Shown piece after piece: positions 8,155 through 16,054 of a stretch of DNA of 25,848 nucleotides. This DNA is from Bacteroidota bacterium (GTDB lineage: Bacteria > Bacteroidota > Bacteroidia > Chitinophagales > Chitinophagaceae), in contig JAFAAT010000019.1 of NCBI GenBank assembly GCA_023426425.1, positions 1 through 25,848 of the forward strand, read 5' to 3'. A model generated the notes under the pieces. That model did not search any database and was not told where the DNA came from. It was given only the letters and a program-made list of their open reading frames with translations. Numbering within the stretch: position 1 is the first letter of the stretch; each line of letters starts with the position of its first letter. Made by a program: the position numbers and the translations under genes.

Positions 8155-8278
8155 GTCTCAAAAATAGGGAATGCAGGGGGAATGGAAGGAATATTGCTCA
8201 GGTTCTTTGGTTCCTGTGTTTCAAGAGGTTGAACAGAGGGAATGCTTCTGAAGGGGACTAAAGAAGGGTCTTCAAACT

Positions 8279-8286
8279 CAAAGATA
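8279..8286 (-). promoter_or_regulatory. Candidate -7 promoter element upstream of gldD
   Basis: On the minus strand this reads TATCTTTG, matching TAnnTTTG. No TTTG was found 19-21 bases further upstream, so the match is half-complete. It implies a leader of about 120 bases before gldD. Confidence 0.4.
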
Positions 8287-8333
8287 TGGTGGTAAATGGA
8301 ATGTGTGTGAAAAAATCATTCTCGGTATTTTCA

Positions 8334-8372
8334 CGCCTTCATAGCGCCTTCATAACGCCTTCATAGCGCCTT
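8334..8372. repeat. Tandem 11-bp repeat, 3.5 copies
   Basis: The unit CGCCTTCATAG occurs at 8334-8344, as CGCCTTCATAA at 8345-8355, as CGCCTTCATAG at 8356-8366, and partially (CGCCTT) at 8367-8372. It lies in the 357-base space between the starts of gldD transcription and the end of icd. Apart from this array, the candidate gldD promoter and the icd terminator, I see nothing in 8155-8511. Confidence 0.9.
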
Positions 8373-8460
8373 ATTCTTACCTTAATGTTTTTATTGCCTG
8401 TTATTTACCGCCCCTGAATGTGATGGCGCGTTGATGGGGAAAAAGGCGTTTTTGTACTAA

Positions 8461-8498
8461 ATATAGAAGCTGCCAACTTGTGCTGGCAGCTTCTATAT
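8461..8498 (-). terminator. Terminator hairpin downstream of icd
   Basis: A perfect 15-bp stem (ATATAGAAGCTGCCA at 8461-8475 pairing with 8484-8498) encloses an 8-base loop, 14 bases after the icd stop on the minus strand. It is followed on that strand by TTTAG and then a weak T-poor stretch, so it may act as a terminator or a transcript-stabilising hairpin. Confidence 0.7.
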
Positions 8499-8511
8499 TC
8501 AGATAAAGAAC

Positions 8512-9759
8512 CTAGGCTACCTGGGTTGCCCTGGCTCCTCTTTTGGTTTTCAGGTTTGTATCCAATGCCTCCAGGAATTCCTCGGTATAAAGGTAGTGTT
8601 CGCCGTGCTTTACCTTATTGCCATGGACCGAAATTGCCAGATCCTTGGTCATCTTACCGCTTTCGACAGTTTCGATACATACTTCTTCCAGAGCCTGGCA
8701 GAAGTCGATCAGTTCCTGGTTGCCATCAAGTTTTCCACGGAATGCGAGTCCACGGGTCCATGCAAAGATTGAGGCAATTGGATTGGTAGAGGTTGGGTTG
8801 CCTTTTTGGTGCTCCCTGTAGTGACGGGTAACGGTGCCGTGCGCAGCTTCTGCTTCCATAGTCTTGCCATCAGGTGTAACCAATACCGAGGTCATCAGGC
8901 CAAGAGAGCCAAAGCCCTGTGCTACTGTATCGCTCTGTACGTCGCCGTCGTAGTTCTTACAAGCCCACACAAAGTTGCCATTCCACTTCAGCGCAGAAGC
9001 CACCATGTCGTCAATCAGGCGGTGCTCATAGGTGAGACCTGCAGCATCCATCTCTGTTTTGAATTCGTTGCGGTACACCTCTTCAAAGATATCCTTGAAG
9101 CGACCATCGTATTTTTTAAGGATTGTGTTCTTAGTAGACAGGTATAGTGGCCATTTCTTTTGCAGCGCCATATTGAAGCAGGCGCGTGCAAAACCACGAA
9201 TAGACTCATCGGTATTGTACATCGCCATGGCCACCCCATCGCCTTTGAAGTTGTAGACCTCATGCTCGATTGTTTCGCCGTTTTCTCCTTCAAACTTGAT
9301 GGTGAGTTTGCCTTTTCCTTTTACCACGAAGTCTGTAGCGCGGTACTGATCACCGAATGCGTGACGTCCAACAATGATGGGCGCATTCCAGTTAGTAACC
9401 AGGCGTGGGACATTCTTAATTACGATAGGCTCGCGAAACACAGTACCATCAAGGATGTTGCGGATCGTGCCGTTCGGGCTCTTCCACATCTGCTTGAGGT
9501 TAAATTCCTTTACGCGGTCTTCGTCGGGGGTGATTGTAGCACATTTGATACCCACGCCATATTCCTTGATCGCATTGGCAGCATCAACGGTTACCTGGTC
9601 GCTGGTGGCGTCTCTGTGTTCCACACCAAGGTCGTAATACTTGATATCTACATCCACGTAGGGGAGAATCAGCTTGTCCTTGATAAATTTCCAGATGATG
9701 CGTGTCATCTCATCACCGTCCAGTTCCACAACCGGATTTGCTACTTTGATTTTAGACAT
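8512..9759 (-). CDS. icd: NADP-dependent isocitrate dehydrogenase (eukaryotic-like homodimer type)
   Basis: The enzyme oxidatively decarboxylates isocitrate to 2-oxoglutarate with NADP in the TCA cycle. The 415-residue protein resembles the human IDH1/IDH2 class rather than the E. coli class. Motifs are LDGDEMTRIIW at 13-23, ATITPDE, WKSPNGTIRNILDGTVFRE and GRHAFGDQYRATD, in which the substrate arginine falls at residue 132 as in human IDH1. Metal-binding YDGDVQSD and the NADP-binding segment EAAHGTVTRHYR follow. All key residues are intact. The gene is monocistronic, with a terminator hairpin just after it and a divergent chloride-channel gene upstream. No exact promoter match was found; a degenerate ATTG-N21-TAACATTG lies shortly upstream of the start. 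Confidence 0.98.
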   Translation of the reverse strand: MSKIKVANPVVELDGDEMTRIIWKFIKDKLILPYVDVDIKYYDLGVEHRDATSDQVTVDAANAIKEYGVGIKCATITPDEDRVKEFNLKQMWKSPNGTIRNILDGTVFREPIVIKNVPRLVTNWNAPIIVGRHAFGDQYRATDFVVKGKGKLTIKFEGENGETIEHEVYNFKGDGVAMAMYNTDESIRGFARACFNMALQKKWPLYLSTKNTILKKYDGRFKDIFEEVYRNEFKTEMDAAGLTYEHRLIDDMVASALKWNGNFVWACKNYDGDVQSDTVAQGFGSLGLMTSVLVTPDGKTMEAEAAHGTVTRHYREHQKGNPTSTNPIASIFAWTRGLAFRGKLDGNQELIDFCQALEEVCIETVESGKMTKDLAISVHGNKVKHGEHYLYTEEFLEALDTNLKTKRGARATQVA

Positions 9760-9912
9760 AGAATGTTGTTTAGCAATGTTAGTTGGGCAGAATTCCAGCT
9801 GCCAATATTAACCTTACCCATGTAAAAGCATGTAGACTGGCCATTGAAGACTGCTACCTCGCGATGCACCGGGGGGCGGGCAAATTTATAAAAATATGCG
9901 GGGTATGGAAAA

Positions 9913-9943
9913 ATTGCGGTTCCCGTTGAGTATTATAGTTTTG
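9913..9943 (+). promoter_or_regulatory. Bacteroidota-type promoter for the ClC gene
   Basis: ATTG at 9913-9916 (one mismatch to TTTG), exactly 19 bases, then TAGTTTTG at 9936-9943 (full match to TAnnTTTG). The predicted start of transcription is near 9948, about 35 bases before the TTG start codon. Confidence 0.65.
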
Positions 9944-9983
9944 TTCATCGTATCGAAGTTGTTGTCTACTTAAACAAGGGGAT

Positions 9984-11357
9984 TTGGTAAGGAAATGGTT
10001 TAGCCGGATTAGACAGGAAGCGCGGCATGTATTTGACATTGTCACCAATGAGCAGATCAGAACGAACGTACTCCAGGCTATTCCCTTCTGGATTGCTTCA
10101 CTATTGACTGGTCTGGTAGCTGTTGGTTACACCAAATTGTTTGGTTTTTCGGAAGACCTGTTTCATACGCTTCTTGAAATAAACAGATGGCTTGTTTTTT
10201 TGGTGTCGCCCTGCTGTTTTCTGCTGGCCTGGATGATCATCCGGGTAGACCCGGCTGCGCGCGGCAGCGGAATTCCACAGGTAATGGCGGCGATTGATAT
10301 TTCCGGCTACGATCAGGACAAGAAGATCAGCCTGCTGCTCAGCTTCCGAATAATGGTCGTAAAAATAGTTTCCAGCCTTTTGATGGTGATGGGAGGTGGC
10401 GCTATAGGACGGGAGGGGCCTACGATACAGATAGCAGCATCGATTTTCAATTTTGTGAACCGCTGGACACCTGCTTCCTGGCCAAAGCTCTCCCCAAAGA
10501 ACTTTATCCTCACCGGTGCTGCCGCCGGTCTCGCTGCTGCATTTAATACTCCATTGGGTGGTATTGTTTTTGCCATCGAGGAGCTTGCCCGTATTCATTT
10601 CAGCTTTTTTCGAACTGCCTTATTTACAGCAGTCATTATTGCCGGTCTTACCGCACAGGGGATTCTGGGTCCCTACCTTTATCTTGGTTACCCTGACGTA
10701 AAGCACTTGCCAGCGGCAGCATTTGCAGGTGTTATCGTTGCAGCCATTGTTGCTGGTCTGGCCGGAGGGATCATGAGCAGACTGATTCTGAAGCTTCTCC
10801 GCTGGAAAAGAACCTTCACAGCGACCGGCACTGTTGCATATATAATTTTTGCCGGGCTGCTATTTGCTGCTGTAGCTGTTTTTTATGATGTGCTGGCGCT
10901 TGGCTCAGGCAAAGAACTTATTAATGAAGTGCTGTTCACGAAGGAACAGGAAATCTCCTGGAAAACAACTGTTGCAAGGATTTTGGGACCCGTCATCTCC
11001 TTCAATGTAGGAGCTGCCGGCGGCATCTTTGCCCCTTCACTTGCTGCGGGCGCTTCAGTCGGCGCACTTTTGGCGGAGTTGTCAAACGTTTCTGCTAGTA
11101 CTGCCAATATCCTGATCCTTGCAGCAATGGTTGGTTTCCTGACAGGTGTCACCAGGTCTCCTTTCACCTCTGCTATTCTTGTGCTTGAGATGACGGACAG
11201 GCATAGCGTGATCTTTCACCTCATGTTGGCTGCTATGGTGGCTAATATTGCCGCTCTGATAATCGACAAACAGTCTTTGTACGAACATCTGAAAAAGATC
11301 TACCTGGGCGAGGTTGAGATAGTAAACGGGCAGGAAAGCCAGACTCGGGGAAGGTGA
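9984..11357 (+). CDS. clcA: ClC-family chloride channel/antiporter
   Basis: This is a 457-residue polytopic membrane protein that carries chloride across the inner membrane. The three ClC selectivity motifs are present: GSGIP (94-98), GREGP (142-146) and GGIFAP in the last third. The external gating glutamate is E144 in GREGP. The internal position matching E203 of the E. coli protein is also Glu (E200 in AIEELAR), which suggests a chloride/proton antiporter instead of a passive channel. The protein ends soon after the last helix and has no C-terminal CBS domains. The assigned start is TTG at 9984, which gives a normal N-terminal cytoplasmic stretch. A likely promoter lies at 9913-9943. Divergent from icd; the subtilase gene follows after 42 bases. 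Confidence 0.95.
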   Translation: MVRKWFSRIRQEARHVFDIVTNEQIRTNVLQAIPFWIASLLTGLVAVGYTKLFGFSEDLFHTLLEINRWLVFLVSPCCFLLAWMIIRVDPAARGSGIPQVMAAIDISGYDQDKKISLLLSFRIMVVKIVSSLLMVMGGGAIGREGPTIQIAASIFNFVNRWTPASWPKLSPKNFILTGAAAGLAAAFNTPLGGIVFAIEELARIHFSFFRTALFTAVIIAGLTAQGILGPYLYLGYPDVKHLPAAAFAGVIVAAIVAGLAGGIMSRLILKLLRWKRTFTATGTVAYIIFAGLLFAAVAVFYDVLALGSGKELINEVLFTKEQEISWKTTVARILGPVISFNVGAAGGIFAPSLAAGASVGALLAELSNVSASTANILILAAMVGFLTGVTRSPFTSAILVLEMTDRHSVIFHLMLAAMVANIAALIIDKQSLYEHLKKIYLGEVEIVNGQESQTRGR

Positions 11358-11399
11358 TCCAGTAGATTTTTACTATATTTTCAGTCCATTTGAATTTTG

Positions 11400-14300
11400 A
11401 TGAAAAGAAGTCTATTGGTTTTACTGGCATTTTGTTGCCTGCAACAGGTGGTTGCACAGAATTATTCCATTCAGCTACAGTCAGGGATATTTACTCCGGC
11501 GGCTGAGCGTCAGCAGGAAAGCCCTTCCGAACTTGTGAATGGTTCCTACTACAGACTGGTGCAGTTTTATGAATTGCCTTCTGATGCAGAAAAAGCTGAC
11601 CTGGCGGAAGCGGGTGTTTCACTCGGTGCATATGTGCCCAACAATGCCTATCACGCCTCTGTTGCCGTAGGCACAGACCTTGCCAACCTTGCATTTCCCA
11701 AACTGCGCAGCATTGTAAGGATCGATCCAAAGAGGAAGCTTGATGCCTGGTTGTCGAAGAAAGAATATCCGGAGTGGGCGATGCGAGGTGAGGGGTCAAT
11801 AGAGCTCGTTATATCTTATTTCGAGGGCCTGGATGCTACACTGGTAGCTGAATGGGTGCAGACAGAAGGTGCCGAAGTGCAGCATATTCTGGCAGACCAG
11901 GGAGCGCTGAGGGTAATCATTCCAACCAGTGGAATTACTAAGTTTTCAAAGCTTCCCTACCTGTACTTTCTGGAAGTCGCAGACGATGAACCACAGCCGG
12001 AAAACCTTCCTGGCCGAACCAATCACCGCTCAAACATGATTGCCACGGACTATGCCTCAGGCTTGCACTTCGACGGTACGGGAGTGAATGTGGCTCTGAA
12101 TGATGATGGTATTATCGGTCCCCATATCGATTATACAGGCAGGCTGTACGGCCAGTTCATAGGCTATAACAACGGCGACCATGGCGACCATTGTGCCGGT
12201 ACCATCTTCGGCGCAGGGAATCGGAACCCGGTCACGCGGGGAATGGCCTTCGGTGCTCGGTTGGGTGCTTATGGTGTAGGTGGATTCTTTGCCAATAACT
12301 ACCAGGCCTTTGACTCGATTTACTCTCACTACGTTAAATATGGCGTACGGATCACATCCACATCTTACAGCAACGGAAATAATGCTGGCTATACCAACCT
12401 GGCCCGTACTATGGATATTCAGATCAACAACCTGCCAGATATTATGCATGTGTTTTCTGCAGGTAATGCAGGCACGGAAAACCATAACTATGGAGCCGGC
12501 GCAGGCTGGGGGAATATCACCGGCGGGCATAAACAAGCGAAGAATGTGATGACAGTTGGTAACCTTACGAACATCGATGTACTGGCAAGCTCAAGCAGCA
12601 GGGGGCCAGCGAAAGACGGAAGAATCAAGCCGGATATTTGCGGAGTAGGAACGAGTGTAAATTCTACCATCGATCCCCACGATTATGATGTGAAGACTGG
12701 TACGTCTATGTCTTGCCCGGGCGTAGCAGGCGTGCTGGCCCAGCTATACCATGGCTATAAAACCTTGCACAATGGTGTGAATCCTCCATCAGATCTGATT
12801 AAGGCGGCTGTTCTAAATACAGGTGATGATCTTGGAAACCCTGGGCCTGACTTTAAGCATGGCTGGGGCAGGATCAATGCAAAGAGGGCATGGAAACTGA
12901 TAGAAAACGGTCAATACCTACAGGATTCGGTAGGGCAGGGTGGACTGAAAACACACAACATAACAGTACCTGCGGGAGTGGCTTCTGTTCGGGTGATGGT
13001 GTACTGGCACGACAAGGAAGCAGCGGCCGGGGTACTCAAAGCACTCGTAAACAACCTTGACATGACATTGACGACACCTGCGTCACAGGTTGTATTGCCC
13101 TTAGTATTGGACAAGACGCCCACGGTGAGTGCGCTGAACGCCACAGCAGTACCTGGCGTGGATACTTTGAACAACATGGAGCAGGTGACAATTGACAACC
13201 CTGCTGCCGGAAGCTATACAGTTTCTGTGGCGGGTACTTCTGTGCCTTCAGGCCCACAGAAATACGTGGTGGTCTATGAATTTGTGGTAGATGAGATTAC
13301 CGTAGTCTATCCTTCGGGAGGTGAGTCGCTCGTTCCCGGAACACAGGAGTTCATTCGCTGGGATGCGGTGGGTAGTACAGGAACTTTCACCGTGCAGTAT
13401 TCTACGAACAACGGCAGCTCCTGGAATAATATATCATCCTCAGTTGCCGGCAATCTCCGGCACCTGAACTGGACCCCACCCTCTGGCGTTACGGGCAAGG
13501 CGCTTGTGCGTGTAAGCCGCGGCAGCCTTTCTGATATTTCTGATGCCAATTTCTCCATTATTGGCCGTCCGGGTAACCTGCAGGTCGACTGGGTTTGTAT
13601 GGATTCGATGCAGGTTAGCTATACTCCGGTTACAGGTGCAACGGGTTATGTGGTGAGCCTGCTTGGCAGTACCTATATGGACTCGGTGGCTTTTTCGACA
13701 ACTACCTCCTGTGTCATAAAGAACATCAACACGCAAACTACCGGATGGTTTAGTGTGCACGCGGTGGGTCCGGACGACTGTAAGGGCAGACGCGCCGTTG
13801 CGCAGCAACATCCGGCAGTACCATTCAACTGTGCCCTGCCGGATGATATCGGTATCACGCAGTTTATCACACCAAATACCGTCTCTGTGTTTAGTTGTGC
13901 TGGCAGTTTTCCTGATGATACAGTGCGCATCCTCGTTAAGAATAATGGCAGTGTCCCACTCAGCAATTTCACTGCAGGGTATAGCATCAATGGTGGTACA
14001 CCTGTTGCTGGAACTTTTATAGGCAGTATAGCATCAGGAGCAAGCCTGATGTACACTTTTCCTCAGCCAATTGCCTATGCAGGAGCGGGGCAATATCAGA
14101 TTAAGGCCTGGGTTACGCACCCCTCTGATAACACACCCGCGAATGATACTGTCCTCTGGGAAAAGAATATGGTGCAACCTGTACCCGTCCTGCTGCCGTT
14201 GGTAGAAGATTTTGAATCCTTTACACTTTGTGATACGGTTGAGAACTGCGGGAATGAAGTCTGCGATCTGACAAACGGATGGATCAATGAAAAAAATGTG

Positions 14301-15020
14301 ATAGATGACCATATCGACTGGAGAGTCCACAGAGGACCCACACCCACCAATAATGAATTTGCAAGCACGGGTCCGGTGATGGACTTTGCCCCGGGAGTAG
14401 ACACTGGGAAATATCTTTATCTTGAGGCAACAAACTGCGCCGTGAAATCAGCCCATCTGCTTTCACCCTGCATAGATCTCACCAATATTCCTAGCCAGAC
14501 GCCCGTGCTAAGTTTTTCATATCACATGTACGGTTCGGACATGGGGTCTCTAAGTCTGGACGTGCTGGCAAATGGACAATGGTTTGCCAATGTCATGCCT
14601 TCTATTTCAGGTAACCAGGGTAACCAGTGGAAATCCGCTACCGTTAACCTGTCTGCTTATGCCGGTCAGGTGATCAATCTTCGCTTCCGCGGGACCACAG
14701 GTGGCGGGGAAGCTAGTGATATCTCCCTGGATCACATAGAGGTATCCACCACGTCCAGCCTGGAGACGCAGGAGCTAATCGCTGGATTACAGGTGCACCC
14801 AAACCCCTCTGAAGGTGTTTTTAATCTCAGTTGGTACGACGCCACGAAGGTTGTTTCAATTGTTGTGACAGATGTAAGCGGCAAAGTTATCTGGAGAGGC
14901 ACCCCGGTAGAAGGTGCTACTACCTCTGGCGTTGACATCTCTCATACTGCTCCGGGAATCTACCTTCTTAGCGTACACACTGAAGCAGGGGTATTCAATA
15001 GGAAATTGTTTAAAAGATAG
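11400..15020 (+). CDS. Secreted S8 (subtilisin-like) protease with MAM-like and T9SS sorting domains
   Basis: This is a 1206-residue exported protease. I chose ATG at 11400 over the TTG just before it because it opens a good signal peptide, MKRSLLVLLAFCC ending in VVAQ. A propeptide-like region (about 21-200) precedes the catalytic domain. That domain holds Asp235 (ALNDDG), His261 (GDHGDHCAG), the oxyanion Asn356 (SAGN) and Ser436 (GTSMSCPGVAG), all intact. Then come beta-sandwich modules: an Ig-like unit (FIRWDAVGSTGTF), an FN3-like unit, a CARDB-like unit around residue 835, and a MAM-like jelly-roll (about 935-1125) starting VEDFESF. The end is a type A T9SS sorting domain starting VHPNPSEGVFNL and finishing with basic residues. 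It should be secreted through the outer membrane and anchored or released outside. Substrate unknown. Confidence 0.95.
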   Translation: MKRSLLVLLAFCCLQQVVAQNYSIQLQSGIFTPAAERQQESPSELVNGSYYRLVQFYELPSDAEKADLAEAGVSLGAYVPNNAYHASVAVGTDLANLAFPKLRSIVRIDPKRKLDAWLSKKEYPEWAMRGEGSIELVISYFEGLDATLVAEWVQTEGAEVQHILADQGALRVIIPTSGITKFSKLPYLYFLEVADDEPQPENLPGRTNHRSNMIATDYASGLHFDGTGVNVALNDDGIIGPHIDYTGRLYGQFIGYNNGDHGDHCAGTIFGAGNRNPVTRGMAFGARLGAYGVGGFFANNYQAFDSIYSHYVKYGVRITSTSYSNGNNAGYTNLARTMDIQINNLPDIMHVFSAGNAGTENHNYGAGAGWGNITGGHKQAKNVMTVGNLTNIDVLASSSSRGPAKDGRIKPDICGVGTSVNSTIDPHDYDVKTGTSMSCPGVAGVLAQLYHGYKTLHNGVNPPSDLIKAAVLNTGDDLGNPGPDFKHGWGRINAKRAWKLIENGQYLQDSVGQGGLKTHNITVPAGVASVRVMVYWHDKEAAAGVLKALVNNLDMTLTTPASQVVLPLVLDKTPTVSALNATAVPGVDTLNNMEQVTIDNPAAGSYTVSVAGTSVPSGPQKYVVVYEFVVDEITVVYPSGGESLVPGTQEFIRWDAVGSTGTFTVQYSTNNGSSWNNISSSVAGNLRHLNWTPPSGVTGKALVRVSRGSLSDISDANFSIIGRPGNLQVDWVCMDSMQVSYTPVTGATGYVVSLLGSTYMDSVAFSTTTSCVIKNINTQTTGWFSVHAVGPDDCKGRRAVAQQHPAVPFNCALPDDIGITQFITPNTVSVFSCAGSFPDDTVRILVKNNGSVPLSNFTAGYSINGGTPVAGTFIGSIASGASLMYTFPQPIAYAGAGQYQIKAWVTHPSDNTPANDTVLWEKNMVQPVPVLLPLVEDFESFTLCDTVENCGNEVCDLTNGWINEKNVIDDHIDWRVHRGPTPTNNEFASTGPVMDFAPGVDTGKYLYLEATNCAVKSAHLLSPCIDLTNIPSQTPVLSFSYHMYGSDMGSLSLDVLANGQWFANVMPSISGNQGNQWKSATVNLSAYAGQVINLRFRGTTGGGEASDISLDHIEVSTTSSLETQELIAGLQVHPNPSEGVFNLSWYDATKVVSIVVTDVSGKVIWRGTPVEGATTSGVDISHTAPGIYLLSVHTEAGVFNRKLFKR

Positions 15021-15165
15021 ACAACGTATGAGGAAGGGTTGACAGGCCCTGCTTGAAATTATTGCAGTTCTATGCTGAAAAAATTGCATTTATTGAGTCA
15101 AAGATTCAGGGAAAGTGCTCTGGTACTTTGTTTGAAGTAGTAAGGGCAAAAACGGAGGTTTAGAT

Positions 15166-15630
15166 ATGAATACCATCATGAAAAAAGGCAACGGCAACAT
15201 GCCAAACGGTTCATTCAGCGGTATTGTAGACAAAATCTTCCAGGACAACCTGAGCCGCTTTTTCGATGACAACTTCTGGGGTTTCAACGGCCTTCAGCAA
15301 AGTTCTAAAGTTCCTGCCAACATTCGGGAGACTGACAAGAGCTTTGAGATGGAACTGGTAGCCCCCGGCTTAAGGAAAGAGGATTTCAGGTTGAACGTCA
15401 ATGGCAATGTACTTACAGTAGGGTATGAACATAAGTCAGAGGACGAGCAACAAAACGAGGGTTGGCTGCGTAAGGAGTTCAGGAAACAATCCTTCTCTCA
15501 AAGCTTTACCCTAAGCGATGCGGTCGATACCGGAAATATCAGTGCCCGTTATGCTGATGGCATACTTTACCTGACACTGCCAAAGAAGGAAGAAGCTCAA
15601 AAGCTGACCAGAACCATAGAAATTCAGTAA
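15166..15630 (+). CDS. Small heat-shock protein (Hsp20/alpha-crystallin)
   Basis: This 154-residue ATP-independent chaperone binds unfolding proteins in the cytoplasm. The alpha-crystallin domain spans about residues 48-145: VPANIRETDKSFEMELVAPGL at its start, KEDFRLNVNGNVLTVGYEHK in the middle and the signature ARYADGILYLTLPKKE near the end. The C-terminal tail RTIEIQ carries an I-x-I motif (IEI), which usually docks neighbouring subunits in the oligomer. The gene follows the subtilase after 145 bases and ends at a strong hairpin terminator. TACTTTG at 15124-15130 resembles the -7 promoter element but is one base short. No CIRCE-like operator was recognised. Confidence 0.96.
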   Translation: MNTIMKKGNGNMPNGSFSGIVDKIFQDNLSRFFDDNFWGFNGLQQSSKVPANIRETDKSFEMELVAPGLRKEDFRLNVNGNVLTVGYEHKSEDEQQNEGWLRKEFRKQSFSQSFTLSDAVDTGNISARYADGILYLTLPKKEEAQKLTRTIEIQ

Positions 15631-15643
15631 TCCGGAAACAACG

Positions 15644-15681
15644 AATAGAAAAGCCACGCCTGAATGCGTGGCTTTTCTATT
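15644..15681 (+). terminator. Hairpin terminator after hsp20
   Basis: A perfect 16-bp stem (AATAGAAAAGCCACGC at 15644-15659 pairing with 15666-15681) has loop CTGAAT and a built-in T-run in its right arm, 13 bases after the stop. Both strands could use it. Confidence 0.85.
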
Positions 15682-15753
15682 GAATTAACAATTTCTCAAG
15701 CAGCAACAAACCGCCATGGCGCAGTGTTTTACCAACTAGAAAAAACTAGTGTT

Positions 15754-15945
15754 ATGCCAAGGAAATATTCAAAAAACACACAGGAAAAGGTTCACGAGAC
15801 GATGCACGAATTCAAGGAAGGCAAACTGAGATCTGGCTCCGGTAAGAAGGTCACCAGCAGAAAACAGGCGGTGGCAATTGGTCTTTCCGAGGCAAGGGAG
15901 AAAGGTTATAAAGCGCCAGAGAAGAAAGAAACAAAGAAGCGTTAG
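15754..15945 (+). CDS. Small basic DUF6496-like protein
   Basis: This is a 63-residue, strongly basic protein from ATG at 15754. The central segment GKKVTSRKQAVAIGLSEAREKG is the recognisable family signature (DUF6496 as I remember it), found in short proteins of many bacteria. The Lys/Arg-rich ends suggest nucleic-acid binding, but the function is not known. The frame stays open upstream to 15664, which would lie inside the hsp20 terminator hairpin, so the later start is preferred. A small inverted repeat, ACTAG-N6-CTAGT at 15735-15750, lies directly before the start codon. Genes of this kind often sit near stress genes; here the neighbour is hsp20. Start and coding status are fairly sure, role unknown. 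Confidence 0.82.
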   Translation: MPRKYSKNTQEKVHETMHEFKEGKLRSGSGKKVTSRKQAVAIGLSEAREKGYKAPEKKETKKR

Positions 15946-16014
15946 CTGCGTTCGTTCCCGGAAGATTCTTAAACTTCCCTAAAAAGGGGGTAGTTCACCC
16001 TTCCTTTTTCCTTT

Positions 16015-16022
16015 TACATTTG
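16015..16022 (+). promoter_or_regulatory. Candidate -7 promoter element before the DUF5916 gene
   Basis: TACATTTG matches TAnnTTTG at all defined bases and lies 32 bases before the ATG at 16055. No clear TTTG is seen at the -33 position, so promoter strength is uncertain. Confidence 0.5.
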
Positions 16023-16054
16023 TCTTAATTCACTGCACTGTCTGGTGCATTCAA

